Source: Psychrobacter maritimus
GTDB taxonomy: Bacteria; Pseudomonadota; Gammaproteobacteria; Pseudomonadales; Moraxellaceae
Assembly (NCBI RefSeq): GCF_904846345.1
Contig: NZ_CAJHAJ010000004.1
Coordinates: 124,001 to 188,000, forward strand
Length of the DNA stretch: 64,000 nt
Reading direction: 5' to 3'
A model generated the notes under the pieces. The model saw nothing but the letters and a program-made list of their open reading frames with translations, made no database searches and was not told where the DNA came from. A program made the position numbers and the translations under genes. Positions 37,242 through 46,969 of the stretch are shown here, piece by piece. Positions within the stretch are counted from its first letter, which is position 1. Each line of letters begins with the position of its first letter.

Positions 37242-37277
37242 AAAAAAAAGGCTTGCCGCATCGCTGCGAACAAGCCT
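37242..37277 (-). terminator. Rho-independent terminator of the tRNA gene
   Basis: On the minus strand AGGCTTG...CAAGCCT forms a stem followed by eight T residues (37249-37242), just beyond the tRNA. Confidence 0.9.
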
Positions 37278-37288
37278 GATTTAATATG

Positions 37289-37365
37289 TGGTGGGCCCAG
37301 TAGGACTTGAACCTACGACCAAAGGATTATGAGTCCTCTGCTCTAACCAACTGAGCTATGGGCCC
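37289..37365 (-). tRNA. tRNA with CAU anticodon, probably tRNA-Ile2 (lysidine type)
   Basis: A 77-nt cloverleaf including an encoded CCA. The acceptor stem is GGGCCCA/TGGGCCC, the D arm is AGCTCAGTTGGTTAGAGC, the anticodon stem-loop is GGACTCATAATCC and the T arm is TAGGTTCAAGTCCTA. The anticodon is CAT in DNA. The GGGCCC acceptor and the CTTTGGTC variable region look like the minor Ile tRNA, which is modified to lysidine, rather than elongator Met. An isoform-specific model would be needed to be certain. Confidence 0.92.
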
Positions 37366-37381
37366 TAACGTTAGACGCACA

Positions 37382-37409
37382 ATGATACCTGATTTTTCTA
37401 GATTTTCAA
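37382..37409 (-). promoter_or_regulatory. Predicted tRNA promoter
   Basis: On the minus strand, TTGAAA (37409-37404) and TATCAT (37387-37382) are separated by 16 bases and followed by a GC-containing stretch, about 17 bases before the tRNA 5' end. Confidence 0.55.
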
Positions 37410-37458
37410 GTAAAAGATAGGAACTAATCAAGATATTTTCATGCAGCGCTACTTTCTA

Positions 37459-38271
37459 TCAAATATGACCACCAGCCAATGTCAGGCTGCGACCGCCATC
37501 TACGGTAATTATTTCACCAGTGACGTAACTCGCGTTCGCCAGATAAAGCACACTATGCGCAATCTCGTAAGGTCTGCCTATCCGCTGCATGGGTATAGAA
37601 TCGATGATGCTTTTTTGCTGCTGCTGGTCAAGCGCTTGGTCGCCATCAGCCTCAGGTAAGATGTTCACGCCAGGAGCGACGCCATTGACGCGTACCTCGG
37701 GCGCCATATCAAGCGCTAAAGACTGTACCATCATGCGATGCGCCGCCTTTGCCATATTGTAGATGGCATAATTTTTAAAAGGTTTGTTATGCGCATGGAT
37801 ATCAAGCAGGCTGATAATACAGCCCTGCTGTGTCCGTAGATAAGGATATAACGCTTGGCTTAATAATAAAGGCGCTTTGGCATTGGTTAAAAATAACTCA
37901 TCCCATTGCTCAAGATTGATATGACCAAGCGGACTTGGATAAAAGCGTGAGGCGTTATGCACTAGGACATTAAGCTGCCCAAATGCTTGCACAATATTTT
38001 GAGTAAATTGCTGTAGCGTCTCGCTGTTATCAACAACCGACAAATCTGCAAGGACGACGACCGCGCTATCAGGACGACTGTGATTCAGCGCATCGGCTAG
38101 GGCATTGGCTTCTTGCTCACTATGATGACAATGGATAATGACACGGTAGCCTTGCTCATGGGCGGCACGAACAATAGCCGCACCAATACGCTTAGCACCA
38201 CCAGTTACTAGCATTACTGGCGCTGAGGTATTAGAATCTTTTGGTTGGCTTAAGCTAAATTCTTGGTTCAT
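37459..38271 (-). CDS. folM: Short-chain reductase, FolM/pteridine reductase-like
   Basis: SDR of 270 residues from the chosen ATG; the longer frame runs back into cca. The cofactor motif TGGAKRIG (23-30), with an Arg after the Lys, is typical of pteridine reductases and FolM dihydromonapterin reductases that use NADPH. The catalytic pair is in YNMAKAAHR. The C-terminus YVTGEIITVDGGRSL is standard for SDRs. It lies 46 bases after cca and is probably co-transcribed. A general SDR role is the alternative. Confidence 0.72.
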   Translation of the reverse strand: MNQEFSLSQPKDSNTSAPVMLVTGGAKRIGAAIVRAAHEQGYRVIIHCHHSEQEANALADALNHSRPDSAVVVLADLSVVDNSETLQQFTQNIVQAFGQLNVLVHNASRFYPSPLGHINLEQWDELFLTNAKAPLLLSQALYPYLRTQQGCIISLLDIHAHNKPFKNYAIYNMAKAAHRMMVQSLALDMAPEVRVNGVAPGVNILPEADGDQALDQQQQKSIIDSIPMQRIGRPYEIAHSVLYLANASYVTGEIITVDGGRSLTLAGGHI

Positions 38272-38317
38272 ATTAAAGGTATTTTCATTATCTAAATTGC
38301 TGGTTGAAAGTGCTTGT

Positions 38318-39547
38318 TTACAAGACAGGTGGTGCTTGTAAATGCTCAATTCTACGTTGTCGTAATGCTTCGCCAATCGCTGGACCTTTGAGGCTTTGGT
38401 CAATATCATCCATGCCGATTGCGTGAAAGCTGCCCAATGCCAGCATCATTTGGCGGTGCTGTATGGCCAGTTTTAAAACATGGCTTATGACCAAGAGCTG
38501 CGAGAGTTTGTCCGGCGCTTTATGAGCGCTACAAGCTTGAATAAGATCGATTTTCTCAGCGGCGCGCAGCTGGTCTATGATGCTAAGCTTTTGTGCTTGC
38601 TGCACAAATAAGGTGGCAAATTGGGTTTGCGCTTTTGGCACTTTTGCGCTGTTTCCAATCTCATTAATCCCTTTAACCGCAGTAGCTATGTTATTTGATG
38701 CTGTATTATCTGATTCTATGTTATCTGAATTCGAGTTTGTAGGTTTTAGAGCAAATAAATCTGTGTTGAGACTGGCCATTAATAAAGCCCAGCGCTGTGA
38801 CAAATTTAATTGCATTTGACCGGCGAAATACAATGCGGTTTGTACAATCTCTCGTATTTGACCGTATTGAGCATGGCTCCAAACTTGATGTAGCGGGGTA
38901 AAATACTCTGTTAGCGCCCCAATCTCAAACAGCTGCTGCCAATATACTTGCGGCGACACTTGCATCATGGCACGGCTCGATTCTTGCCAAATGCGTTCAC
39001 TACTTAAATGCGCAAGCTCGCCTGAGCTTACCAATTGACGCATCAATAGCAAGGTTTCATCGGCGATACCAAAGCCCAAATCATAGTAGCGTCCATAAAA
39101 GCGAGCAGTTCGCAGTACCCGTAATGGGTCTTCGCTAAAAGCGCTTGAGACATGGCGTAGGGTTTTACTTTTAATGTCCTGCAATCCGCCATAGTAATCA
39201 ACGACTTTACCAGTGATGGGCGTGTCATCGGTAAGACTCTTGACTTCGATTGCCATCGCATTGACAGTCAAATCACGACGTTGCAAGTCTTCACGCAAGG
39301 TGACATCAGGGCTGGCATGCACACTAAAGCCTTGATAGCCCAGACCTTGTTTGCGCTCCGTACGTGCTAGGGCATATTCTTCACGGCTAACAGGGTGCAA
39401 AAATACTGGAAAGTCTGCGCCCACTTGTTGGAAACCTGCCGCCAGCATATCTGCGACAGTCGCGCCGACGACGACAAAATCTTTGTCTTTGATAGGACGA
39501 CCTAACAGTTGGTCACGGACAGCGCCGCCGACGAGATACACTTGCAT
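38318..39547 (-). CDS. cca: CCA-adding tRNA nucleotidyltransferase
   Basis: Class II nucleotidyltransferase of 409 residues that builds or repairs the CCA end of tRNAs. The start at 39547 ([12 protein letters not shown]) is the family start. Seen: GGAVRD at 7-12, metal ligands D21 and D23 in [14 protein letters not shown], then the neck motifs [11 protein letters not shown]. The region that in E. coli Cca carries the HD phosphohydrolase domain (after about 220) lacks an HD pair. It holds an Asn/Ser/Asp-rich low-complexity insert near 270-295. CCA addition should be intact, while phosphohydrolase activity is doubtful. Confidence 0.92.
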   Translation of the reverse strand: MQVYLVGGAVRDQLLGRPIKDKDFVVVGATVADMLAAGFQQVGADFPVFLHPVSREEYALARTERKQGLGYQGFSVHASPDVTLREDLQRRDLTVNAMAIEVKSLTDDTPITGKVVDYYGGLQDIKSKTLRHVSSAFSEDPLRVLRTARFYGRYYDLGFGIADETLLLMRQLVSSGELAHLSSERIWQESSRAMMQVSPQVYWQQLFEIGALTEYFTPLHQVWSHAQYGQIREIVQTALYFAGQMQLNLSQRWALLMASLNTDLFALKPTNSNSDNIESDNTASNNIATAVKGINEIGNSAKVPKAQTQFATLFVQQAQKLSIIDQLRAAEKIDLIQACSAHKAPDKLSQLLVISHVLKLAIQHRQMMLALGSFHAIGMDDIDQSLKGPAIGEALRQRRIEHLQAPPVL

Positions 39548-39590
39548 AATAGTCTCTTTTTTTATCCAGTATTTACTAAGTCGTTTTGCC

Positions 39591-39634
39591 AAAAAAAACC
39601 AGTCAACACTCGCTTAGGAGTATTGACTGGTTTT
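39591..39634 (-). terminator. Terminator-type hairpin downstream of maeB
   Basis: A 16-bp stem with one mismatch (39596-39611 with 39618-39633) is followed on the minus strand by eight T residues, 75 bases after the maeB stop and before cca. Confidence 0.85.
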
Positions 39635-39708
39635 AGTATAGCAGACGGTTTCTATAAATAACTAACAGAAGACCGTCTTAGCTATGTGTTTATACGCTAT
39701 ATAAACAA

Positions 39709-42042
39709 CTACTTCTGCTCATTGATTAAATCTTGAGCTTCAGTGACCGCAAGCGCTGTCATATTAACCACACGACGCGCTGTCGCTGATGGGGTTAGGA
39801 TATGCACAGGCTTGTTAGCGCCTAGCAAGATAGGACCGATAGAGGCACTGCTGGTCGCCGTTTTTAGTAGGTTGAAAGCAATGTTTGCTGCATCAAGCGT
39901 TGGCAAAATAAGCAAGTTTGCTGAGCCTTTTAGGTTGCTTGATGGCAAGTCATTGGCACGGATATGCTCATCAAGTGCCGCATCACCTTGCATTTCACCA
40001 TCGAAGTCAAAATCGACATTCATCTCTGTCAGCAGCTGATGTACTTTGCGCATTTTTACCGCGCTGGCACGGTCTGATGTACCGAAGTTTGAATGCGAAA
40101 CCAACGCCACACGTGGCGTGATGCTAAAGCGACGTAACTGATCAGCTGCCAGTACCGTCATTTCAGCCAATTGCTCAGCCGTTGGGTCTTCATGGATATA
40201 AGTATCGGCGATAAAGATGTTGCGATCTTGCATCAAAACGGCATTCATCGCATAAAAATCACTGACGCCGTCTTTTTTGCCAATGACTCTGCTGACGTAT
40301 TTTAGATGGAGCTGATAGTAGCTGAATGTGCCACAAATCATACCATCGGCATCGCCATTTTCAACCAGTAACGCACCGATTAAAGAGGTCTTACGACGAA
40401 CATCACGGCGAGCAAGTTCAATGCTGACGCCATTACGTTTGTTTTTCTCGTAGTAGCCCTGCCAGTAGTCTTTATAGCGTGGATCATCATCTTGATTGAT
40501 AATCGTGATGTTTTCACCATCTTTTAGGCGTAGTGCAAGTTTCTCGATGTTCTTTTCGATGACGGCAGGACGACCAACCAAGATTGGATATGCCAACTGC
40601 TCATCGACCACCACTTGTACCGCTAGCAAGACGTTGCTGTCTTCGCCTTCACAGTAAACAATACGTTTAGGGTCAGCTTTCGCGCGGGCAAAGATAGGCT
40701 TCATGACAAACGCTGAGTTATAAACAAACTCAGACAAGCGTTGACGGTAGGCTTTCATATCCGTAATAGGTAGCGTCGCAACCCCAGAATCCATCGCCGC
40801 TTTAGCAACAGCAGAAGCAATTTCGATGATTAAGTTCGGCTCCAAAGGTCCTGGAATCAAATATTCGCGTCCAAAGCTTGGCGTGCTCTCAACGTTTTTC
40901 ACGTTGCTCATTGGCGTGGCTTCAACATGCGCCATGGCGGCGATTGCTTTTACGCAAGCAATTTTCATTTCTTCATTAACGGTCGTTGCCCCAACGTCTA
41001 ACGCACCGCGGAAGATATAAGGGAAGCATAACGCGTTGTTTACTTGGTTGGGATAATCTGAGCGACCTGTTGCCATGATGACGTCTGGACGTACCGCATG
41101 GGCCAATTCTGGCATAATCTCAGGCGTTGGATTGGCAAGGGCAAAGACGATAGGGTCTTTTGCCATACGGCGAACCATGTCTTCGGTCAATGTACCAGGC
41201 ATAGACAAGCCTAAGAACATATCGACATCATCCATCACTTCTTCGATGGTAGATGCAGTGGTATCACGGGCATAACGCTGCTTAGTCTCATCAAGGTTTT
41301 CACGGCTGGTAGTAATGATACCGCGTGAGTCTGATACCAAGATGTTATTTTTATCAACACCAAGCGCACAAATGATATCCAAACAAGAGATAGCGGCTGC
41401 ACCAGCGCCTGAACAAACGACTTTAATTTCTTCAATTTTTTTGCCAGTGATGAGCAAAGCGTTTAGCATCGCTGCGGCAACAATGATTGACGTACCATGT
41501 TGGTCATCGTGGAATACTGGAATGTTCATACGTTTGCGCAATTCACGCTCGATTTTGAAACATTCTGGTGCTTTAATGTCTTCTAAGTTAATACCACCAA
41601 AAGTAGGCTCTAAAGAGGCAACCGCTTCGATGAACTTGTCTGGATCGTTTTGAGCAATTTCAATATCAAAAACGTCAATACCAGCGAATTTTTTGAATAG
41701 AACCCCTTTACCTTCCATCACAGGCTTTGATGCCAATGGACCAATATTCCCTAAACCAAGTACCGCAGTACCGTTGGTAATCACACCGACCAAGTTGCTA
41801 CGAGCAGTATATTTAGCTGCTAAAGCTGGATCTCTTTGAATCTCAAGACAAGGTATCGCAACCCCTGGTGAATAGGCGAGCGCCAGATCACGTTGGTTGG
41901 CCAGTTGCTTGATAGGTGTTACTGAGATTTTACCCGGGCGTGGGAACTCATGGTAATGTAGGGCAGCTTGTTCAAACTGCTCTTTTTCCGTGGTAGGAGC
42001 ATCCGTATTCAAAGTGATATCGTCATTCATAATAATTGCCAT
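39709..42042 (-). CDS. maeB: NADP-type malic enzyme fused to a phosphotransacetylase-like domain
   Basis: Protein of 777 residues with two domains. Residues about 20-430 are the malic enzyme ([34 protein letters not shown]). Residues about 445-775 are phosphate acetyltransferase-like ([25 protein letters not shown]). The second domain is regulatory in E. coli MaeB and binds acetyl-CoA. It makes pyruvate and NADPH from malate, as a gluconeogenic partner to ppc when aromatic or amino acid carbon enters the TCA cycle. Two ATGs (42042 and 42030) are possible starts. Confidence 0.95.
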   Translation of the reverse strand: MAIIMNDDITLNTDAPTTEKEQFEQAALHYHEFPRPGKISVTPIKQLANQRDLALAYSPGVAIPCLEIQRDPALAAKYTARSNLVGVITNGTAVLGLGNIGPLASKPVMEGKGVLFKKFAGIDVFDIEIAQNDPDKFIEAVASLEPTFGGINLEDIKAPECFKIERELRKRMNIPVFHDDQHGTSIIVAAAMLNALLITGKKIEEIKVVCSGAGAAAISCLDIICALGVDKNNILVSDSRGIITTSRENLDETKQRYARDTTASTIEEVMDDVDMFLGLSMPGTLTEDMVRRMAKDPIVFALANPTPEIMPELAHAVRPDVIMATGRSDYPNQVNNALCFPYIFRGALDVGATTVNEEMKIACVKAIAAMAHVEATPMSNVKNVESTPSFGREYLIPGPLEPNLIIEIASAVAKAAMDSGVATLPITDMKAYRQRLSEFVYNSAFVMKPIFARAKADPKRIVYCEGEDSNVLLAVQVVVDEQLAYPILVGRPAVIEKNIEKLALRLKDGENITIINQDDDPRYKDYWQGYYEKNKRNGVSIELARRDVRRKTSLIGALLVENGDADGMICGTFSYYQLHLKYVSRVIGKKDGVSDFYAMNAVLMQDRNIFIADTYIHEDPTAEQLAEMTVLAADQLRRFSITPRVALVSHSNFGTSDRASAVKMRKVHQLLTEMNVDFDFDGEMQGDAALDEHIRANDLPSSNLKGSANLLILPTLDAANIAFNLLKTATSSASIGPILLGANKPVHILTPSATARRVVNMTALAVTEAQDLINEQK

Positions 42043-42371
42043 GGTTGGGATAATTGGAATAAAGTAAATGGGATAAAAAACTAACGTCTAAACCTCAAAA
42101 CCATGAAAGATGACAATGAGGGTGCTTTTATACTAAAAAGGTCATGATTGGCGACTAGACATCAGGGTAAAAACAACAATCGTACAAAAACAGCTATTCT
42201 AGCATTATTGGCATTTAACTGCATAGTCAGCTCGGCTGAATAGTGCGAGCAATATAATAAAATGATATTCATTATTTCGCTGGTTGATGATGACAAATAA
42301 TAGAGCGAAATATCAACCCTAGTTGCACCATGTTTCAAAATATTACAGAATAGCCGCTTACTCGTATTTTA
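42043..42371. other. Intergenic region upstream of maeB
   Basis: AT-rich. An ATTTCGCT/AGCGAAAT inverted repeat lies at about 42260-42312. It presumably contains the maeB promoter, but I could not identify a convincing hexamer pair. No open frame is supported. Confidence 0.4.
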
Positions 42372-43838
42372 TTAAGAAGAGCAACTAATCGGCATCTGCG
42401 GCGCATGCGGAGCAGGTGGTAAGGTATCAAGTTCGGTGGCGATGTCTTGTACGCTATAAGGGGTAGCAAGCAATTCAAAGACTCGATTTAACTCATCAAA
42501 CTGTTCTTGTTCCGCCGCCATGATAACGCGCTGCGCCATACTATTACGTAGCACATAAACCGGATTATTGCTGCGCATCTCCTCAATAGACGCCTCACTA
42601 GATAACGGCTGTAGCGCTGCCAAATACCGTGTTGACCAATCTTGCCAGACTTGCTGCGCCTCATTATTAAACTCAGCAGTCATTATTGTGAGCAGCTGCT
42701 GTTCATGAGGATGCTCGTTTGGTGCGACCAAACCCAATAGCGCGCGGAAACTATTGCTATAGTCGAGTAAGTTATCTTCTAACAATGTCAACCATTCAAA
42801 AGCGAGAGTCAAACTGTCTTTGGCATGCGGCAATCCCAGCTTACGGCACAGCCCTTGCTGATAATGCTGCATAAAAGTCGCTTCATACGGCGCTAGGCAA
42901 TCAGCCAAGGTATCGCGCGTGACACCCTCTAGACGCATAAAATGCGGTAGCCAAATATTTAAGTTCCAATGCCCAATGGCAGGCTGATTTTGATAAGCAT
43001 AGCGTCCGGTATGGTCGGAGTGATTGTTAATCCAAGCAGGATTAAAACGTTCCATAAAACCAAACGGACCAAAGTCTAAGGTGCTACCAGTAATAGATAA
43101 GTTATCGGTATTCATCACCCCATGCGCAAAGCCAATCAGCTGCCAGTCCGCAATCATACGTGCGGTACGCTCAACTACGGCTTGTAAAAATGCCAAGACT
43201 GGTGTTTCACTATCACGGCATTCTGGATAGTAAGTATCAATCATATAGTCGGTAAACTCGCCGAGCAGGTCAGGGGCAAAGCTGGCAATCCACTCAACAT
43301 GACCGAAGCGAATGTGACTGTCAGCAACGCGCATCAAGGCTGCTCCCGCTTCCAGTCGTTCGCGGCGCACTTTGGTATCTGATACCACAAAGCCCAAGGC
43401 ATTAGACGAGGGGATGCCAAGTTGGGTCAGCGCATGACCGCATAAATATTCGCGGATGGTACTACGCAGTACCGCGCGACCATCGCCCATCCGTGAGTAA
43501 GGGGTTAGACCAGCGCCCTTGAGATGTAAGTCCTGCAATTGGCCGTTATTATCGAGTACTTGTGCCATGAGTAAACCACGGCCATCGCCCAATTGTCCCG
43601 CCCATTGTCCAAACTGATGACCAGCATAGGCCATCGATAGCGGCTGAAACTGAGCTGGCACATATTGACCACCCAATATCTCAACCCAACGCGCCATTAA
43701 ATCTTCATCATCAAGCCAGCCCAATTGCTCGGCAACTTGGGTGTTAAAGTGACCAGCGCGCGGATTGTCGAGCGGTGTCGGCGGCTGCTCATGATAAAGG
43801 CGGGTGTCTAATTTGACATAAGTATTTTGATAGCGCAT
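42372..43838 (-). CDS. selO: SelO/YdiU family protein AMPylase
   Basis: Pseudokinase-fold enzyme of 488 residues that in studied members transfers AMP to proteins. Seen: YAGHQFGQWAGQLGDGRG near 68-85, KGAGLTPYSRMGDGRAVLRS near 106-125 (nucleotide site), GFAHGVMNTDN and the metal-binding TLDFGPFGF. The C-terminus ends SCSS, keeping the conserved redox Cys that is selenocysteine in some eukaryotes. It is monocistronic. Its protein targets here are unknown. Confidence 0.92.
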   Translation of the reverse strand: MRYQNTYVKLDTRLYHEQPPTPLDNPRAGHFNTQVAEQLGWLDDEDLMARWVEILGGQYVPAQFQPLSMAYAGHQFGQWAGQLGDGRGLLMAQVLDNNGQLQDLHLKGAGLTPYSRMGDGRAVLRSTIREYLCGHALTQLGIPSSNALGFVVSDTKVRRERLEAGAALMRVADSHIRFGHVEWIASFAPDLLGEFTDYMIDTYYPECRDSETPVLAFLQAVVERTARMIADWQLIGFAHGVMNTDNLSITGSTLDFGPFGFMERFNPAWINNHSDHTGRYAYQNQPAIGHWNLNIWLPHFMRLEGVTRDTLADCLAPYEATFMQHYQQGLCRKLGLPHAKDSLTLAFEWLTLLEDNLLDYSNSFRALLGLVAPNEHPHEQQLLTIMTAEFNNEAQQVWQDWSTRYLAALQPLSSEASIEEMRSNNPVYVLRNSMAQRVIMAAEQEQFDELNRVFELLATPYSVQDIATELDTLPPAPHAPQMPISCSS

Positions 43839-44016
43839 AGCTGCCGTTCCAATATAGGGGAGTAGGTTAATAAGGTGGTAGATATCGATTGGTCGCTCTA
43901 TAAATATAGATGCAAATAGTGAGTGCTGATATTCATGAACTCACTATACCATAGCCTTAATAATGCCGCGTTTCACTCTGTCCATCTCTTGTAATTAGTC
44001 CACGAATCATTACCAT

Positions 44017-44048
44017 AAAAAAACCCCCTATCTTTACAGATAGAGGGC
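44017..44048 (-). terminator. Terminator of the desaturase gene
   Basis: On the minus strand CCCTCTATCT pairs with AGATAGGGG around a short loop, followed by seven T residues (44023-44017), 49 bases after the stop. Confidence 0.88.
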
Positions 44049-44096
44049 AGGAGAGACTGATAATGAAGGAGTTAAATCAGTAATCTTTATAAATAC

Positions 44097-45494
44097 TTAA
44101 GCTGCTTTTGGGCTTTGACCGATAGAGCGAAACGCATTTTTTAGATTGCTGTTATGCGCCAGTATTTTTTGTTCAACCTTGGCATAATCCTGTTTTAGCG
44201 TTTCTTCAACTTCATGCAAGCGATCAGCAAATTCAGTCTTTTTCAGCTCAATGGTTTTGGCTTTTAGCGCTTGCCATTCTTCAACCGTCTGCGTAAAGGC
44301 ATCGTATTCAAACTTAATACGATCTTGGAAACTCTTCATCGCATGAGGAATATCAAGTCCGTTTGCGGTGGCATTATCAATCTGCTGTTGGGCTTTCTTG
44401 AACTGCATTTGCACTTCAGCATGCTTGATGGTGGTGTCGTCAACCGTACGCAATTCACTCGTTAAACCAAGTTTAGATAGGCCAACAATCAACCATTTAG
44501 TTGGGTCATATTGCCACCATTTCACACCATTACGATAGTCGTATTGGAAGAAGTGATGATAGTTATGATAACCCTCACCCCAAGTAAAGATAGCAAGGAA
44601 GAAGTTATCACGCGCACTATTGGTGTCGGTATAAGGACGCGTACCAAACATATGGCATAGCGAGTTAATAAAGAAGGTAAAGTGATGGGTCAATACCAAG
44701 CGCAGTAGACCTGCCAAGATTAACGTACCCCAAACATCACCGATTAACCAACCAACCGCAGCGACCATCGCAACGTTGGTTGCCAATACCCATAAACCAT
44801 AATATTTGTGCTGAATCTGCAGCACTTTATCTTTGGTTAAGTCAGGAATGTTTTTATAGTCAAAGCGCCCGCTAGGGTAATTACGTAGCATCCAGCCAAT
44901 GTGGCTAAAGAAAAACCCACGCTGTGCTGAATAAGGGTCATCCATGCGATCATCAACATGACGGTGATGGGTACGGTGACCTGACACCCAGTCAAAGGCT
45001 GAGCCTTGAACCGCAAGGGTTGAGCCTAGCAATAGGAAGTTTTTTACCAAAGGATGGGCTTTATACGCACGGTGCGACAGTAGGCGATGATAGCCTGCGG
45101 TAATACTAATACCTGTCCAGACCATAAAAGCACCAAACACACCCCAAACAGGCGCACTAACCTGATGGGTCAGTAAGTACCATGGCGTAATGACTGCCGC
45201 AGCAATAGGCGTTGTAATAAGGAAAATCGCTGGTACCAAGTTTATCGGCGATTTTTGGAATTCAAGCTCCAGAGGATCGATGCCTTCATCGTTGCTCGCT
45301 GCATTGGCATTTTTATAGCCGCTGGTGGTCGCAAACTGCGTATCGGCAGCGTCGTCAGTTTTGCTTTTGCTAGTATCAAGCCACGTCTTTACGCGTAGTG
45401 CTTGAGTGCCAGCGTGCTGTATAAGCGTATCACCCGACTTCATGGCCAAACGTAAGCCCTTAAGTGGTAAGCCTATTACTTTTTTAGCAATCAT
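44097..45494 (-). CDS. Membrane fatty acid desaturase (acyl-CoA delta-9 type) with C-terminal helical tail
   Basis: Di-iron desaturase of 465 residues. Three His boxes are visible: HRLLSH (136-141), HRTHH (173-177) and HNYHH (310-314). Hydrophobic segments lie at about 85-108, 115-133, 150-165, 235-255 and 258-280. It would introduce a cis double bond into saturated acyl chains, useful for membrane fluidity in cold-adapted species. Two additions to the core are notable: a polar N-terminal arm of about 80 residues and a charged, coiled-coil-like tail from about 358 to 465. Confidence 0.9.
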   Translation of the reverse strand: MIAKKVIGLPLKGLRLAMKSGDTLIQHAGTQALRVKTWLDTSKSKTDDAADTQFATTSGYKNANAASNDEGIDPLELEFQKSPINLVPAIFLITTPIAAAVITPWYLLTHQVSAPVWGVFGAFMVWTGISITAGYHRLLSHRAYKAHPLVKNFLLLGSTLAVQGSAFDWVSGHRTHHRHVDDRMDDPYSAQRGFFFSHIGWMLRNYPSGRFDYKNIPDLTKDKVLQIQHKYYGLWVLATNVAMVAAVGWLIGDVWGTLILAGLLRLVLTHHFTFFINSLCHMFGTRPYTDTNSARDNFFLAIFTWGEGYHNYHHFFQYDYRNGVKWWQYDPTKWLIVGLSKLGLTSELRTVDDTTIKHAEVQMQFKKAQQQIDNATANGLDIPHAMKSFQDRIKFEYDAFTQTVEEWQALKAKTIELKKTEFADRLHEVEETLKQDYAKVEQKILAHNSNLKNAFRSIGQSPKAA

Positions 45495-45833
45495 GTAATA
45501 TTCCTAACGGTATTAATTTTAGACCCCATATTACCTGAAAAGAAAGACAAAGTGAACAGTTATACACTAGAAAAATATTGCTAAATAACAATAACTTGTA
45601 TGAGTTATGGAATGTATTATCGTAAATAACCCAAGACTTATCAGCAATTTAGTAAAAGTGTAAGTACGATGGTAGATATGTAGGGTATTAAACTATGGTA
45701 GTCATTAAAAAAGATGTTCATTAAAACAGGCAATCATTAAAAGAGGCGTAGGTTATATATAGGTAGCAAAAGGTTGCATGAGCATAAATAACCCCTTCTA
45801 TCTATGAATAGATAGGTGATGTGAGCAAATAGG
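45495..45833. other. Intergenic region upstream of the desaturase gene
   Basis: AT-rich. It holds the desaturase promoter region and, near the GDPD end, a perfect 8-bp dyad CTATCTAT/ATAGATAG at 45798-45815 that may be a weak terminator. Nothing else was recognised. Confidence 0.45.
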
Positions 45834-46580
45834 TTATGTAAGTAAATAAGTTGGATAGTCAGTGATAATGACATCGACTTGCCACGCGATCAATTGTTCA
45901 ATCGTGTTGCTATCATTGACTGTCCACGCACTGATAGGCAAGTTATAACGATGACAGTGGGCAATGACTGCTTGATTCAGCAGCGGATAGTGAATACCGA
46001 GTTGCACACAGCCAAGTTGCAGCGCAGTATTAGATGCCGTGATCAAGGTTTCAGGCGTCCGAATCAATAAACCACGCGGTATATGCTGCAACAGCTTATT
46101 GCGTTGCAGTCCGGCGTGCAGCTCGACATCAAAGCTGGTCAACACGATAGGCAAGCTGGCAAGCGGACTATCGATTAGCTCGGTCATCAAAGCGTTAATT
46201 AGCTTGCGATAATCTGTGCGCTCATGAGTCTTAATCTCAAGCTCGATATAACTAAAGCCTTCTAATGCAGATGCTATATGCGCTAACGGCGTAATCTTAT
46301 GGCCAGATTGCTTATGATCCAATTGCGAATAGCGCTCAATTTCAGCCAGGCTTAACTGATCGATACGTGATTGCTGCGCGCACATACGTTGTAAATTGTC
46401 ATCGTGAAAGACCATTAAGTGACCATCCGCAGTCAACTGTACATCGAATTCCACACCGGCTAAGCCCGCCGTTTGCAGATTTTGCGCAAGCTTAAAACCT
46501 GCTACGGTATTTTCTACTGCTTCACCGCGCGCGCCGCGATGGCCTAATAAAAGCGTGTTTTTAAAATTTATCATTATCAA
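45834..46580 (-). CDS. Glycerophosphodiester phosphodiesterase
   Basis: TIM-barrel enzyme of 248 residues that hydrolyses glycerophosphodiesters to glycerol 3-phosphate and an alcohol. Seen: GHRGARGEAVENTVAGF (catalytic His and metal site), VEFDVQLTADGHLMVFHDD and the late SAWTVND. No signal peptide, so a cytosolic UgpQ-like form is likely. The start may be two codons later (second ATG). It stands alone. Confidence 0.9.
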   Translation of the reverse strand: MIMINFKNTLLLGHRGARGEAVENTVAGFKLAQNLQTAGLAGVEFDVQLTADGHLMVFHDDNLQRMCAQQSRIDQLSLAEIERYSQLDHKQSGHKITPLAHIASALEGFSYIELEIKTHERTDYRKLINALMTELIDSPLASLPIVLTSFDVELHAGLQRNKLLQHIPRGLLIRTPETLITASNTALQLGCVQLGIHYPLLNQAVIAHCHRYNLPISAWTVNDSNTIEQLIAWQVDVIITDYPTYLLT

Positions 46581-46969
46581 TAACTATCAAATATTTTACC
46601 GCCATCATATCGCCTCTAGAAAACTGGGTCTAATAAAATATTTGCCGGATAGCAGATTCATCACTTATATGAGATGCGCCAATAACTTACGCCATTATTT
46701 CCCTAGGTATTTGTTGCGTTTTTGCAACCAAACCTCGATTTTAGCCCTAATGTTAGGCGTTATTTGTATATCGATAGGCTACACTGATGACCATTTAATT
46801 CAAACACCGTATAATAATGTGGTTTTCAAAACTTGCACGATGACTGTTAATTGTTACGATTGCTAATTGTTAGTTACGATTTTAGCGTGATGGTTTCAGT
46901 GTGAGTCTTTGAATGTTAAACAATGTCCATCAGTGGCGGTACGAATCAGTAAATTGGAGCAAAGTAAAG
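46581..46969. other. Intergenic region upstream of the lipoprotein gene
   Basis: Contains divergent promoters for the GDPD and lipoprotein genes by position. An open frame across it on the plus strand has no coding character (low-quality residue pattern, no ribosome binding site) and was not called. Confidence 0.4.

Noticed and set aside
46555-46866. Open frame of about 100 codons upstream of the lipoprotein gene
   Set aside because: No ribosome binding site, no domain-like composition, and it overlaps the start of the GDPD gene on the other strand.
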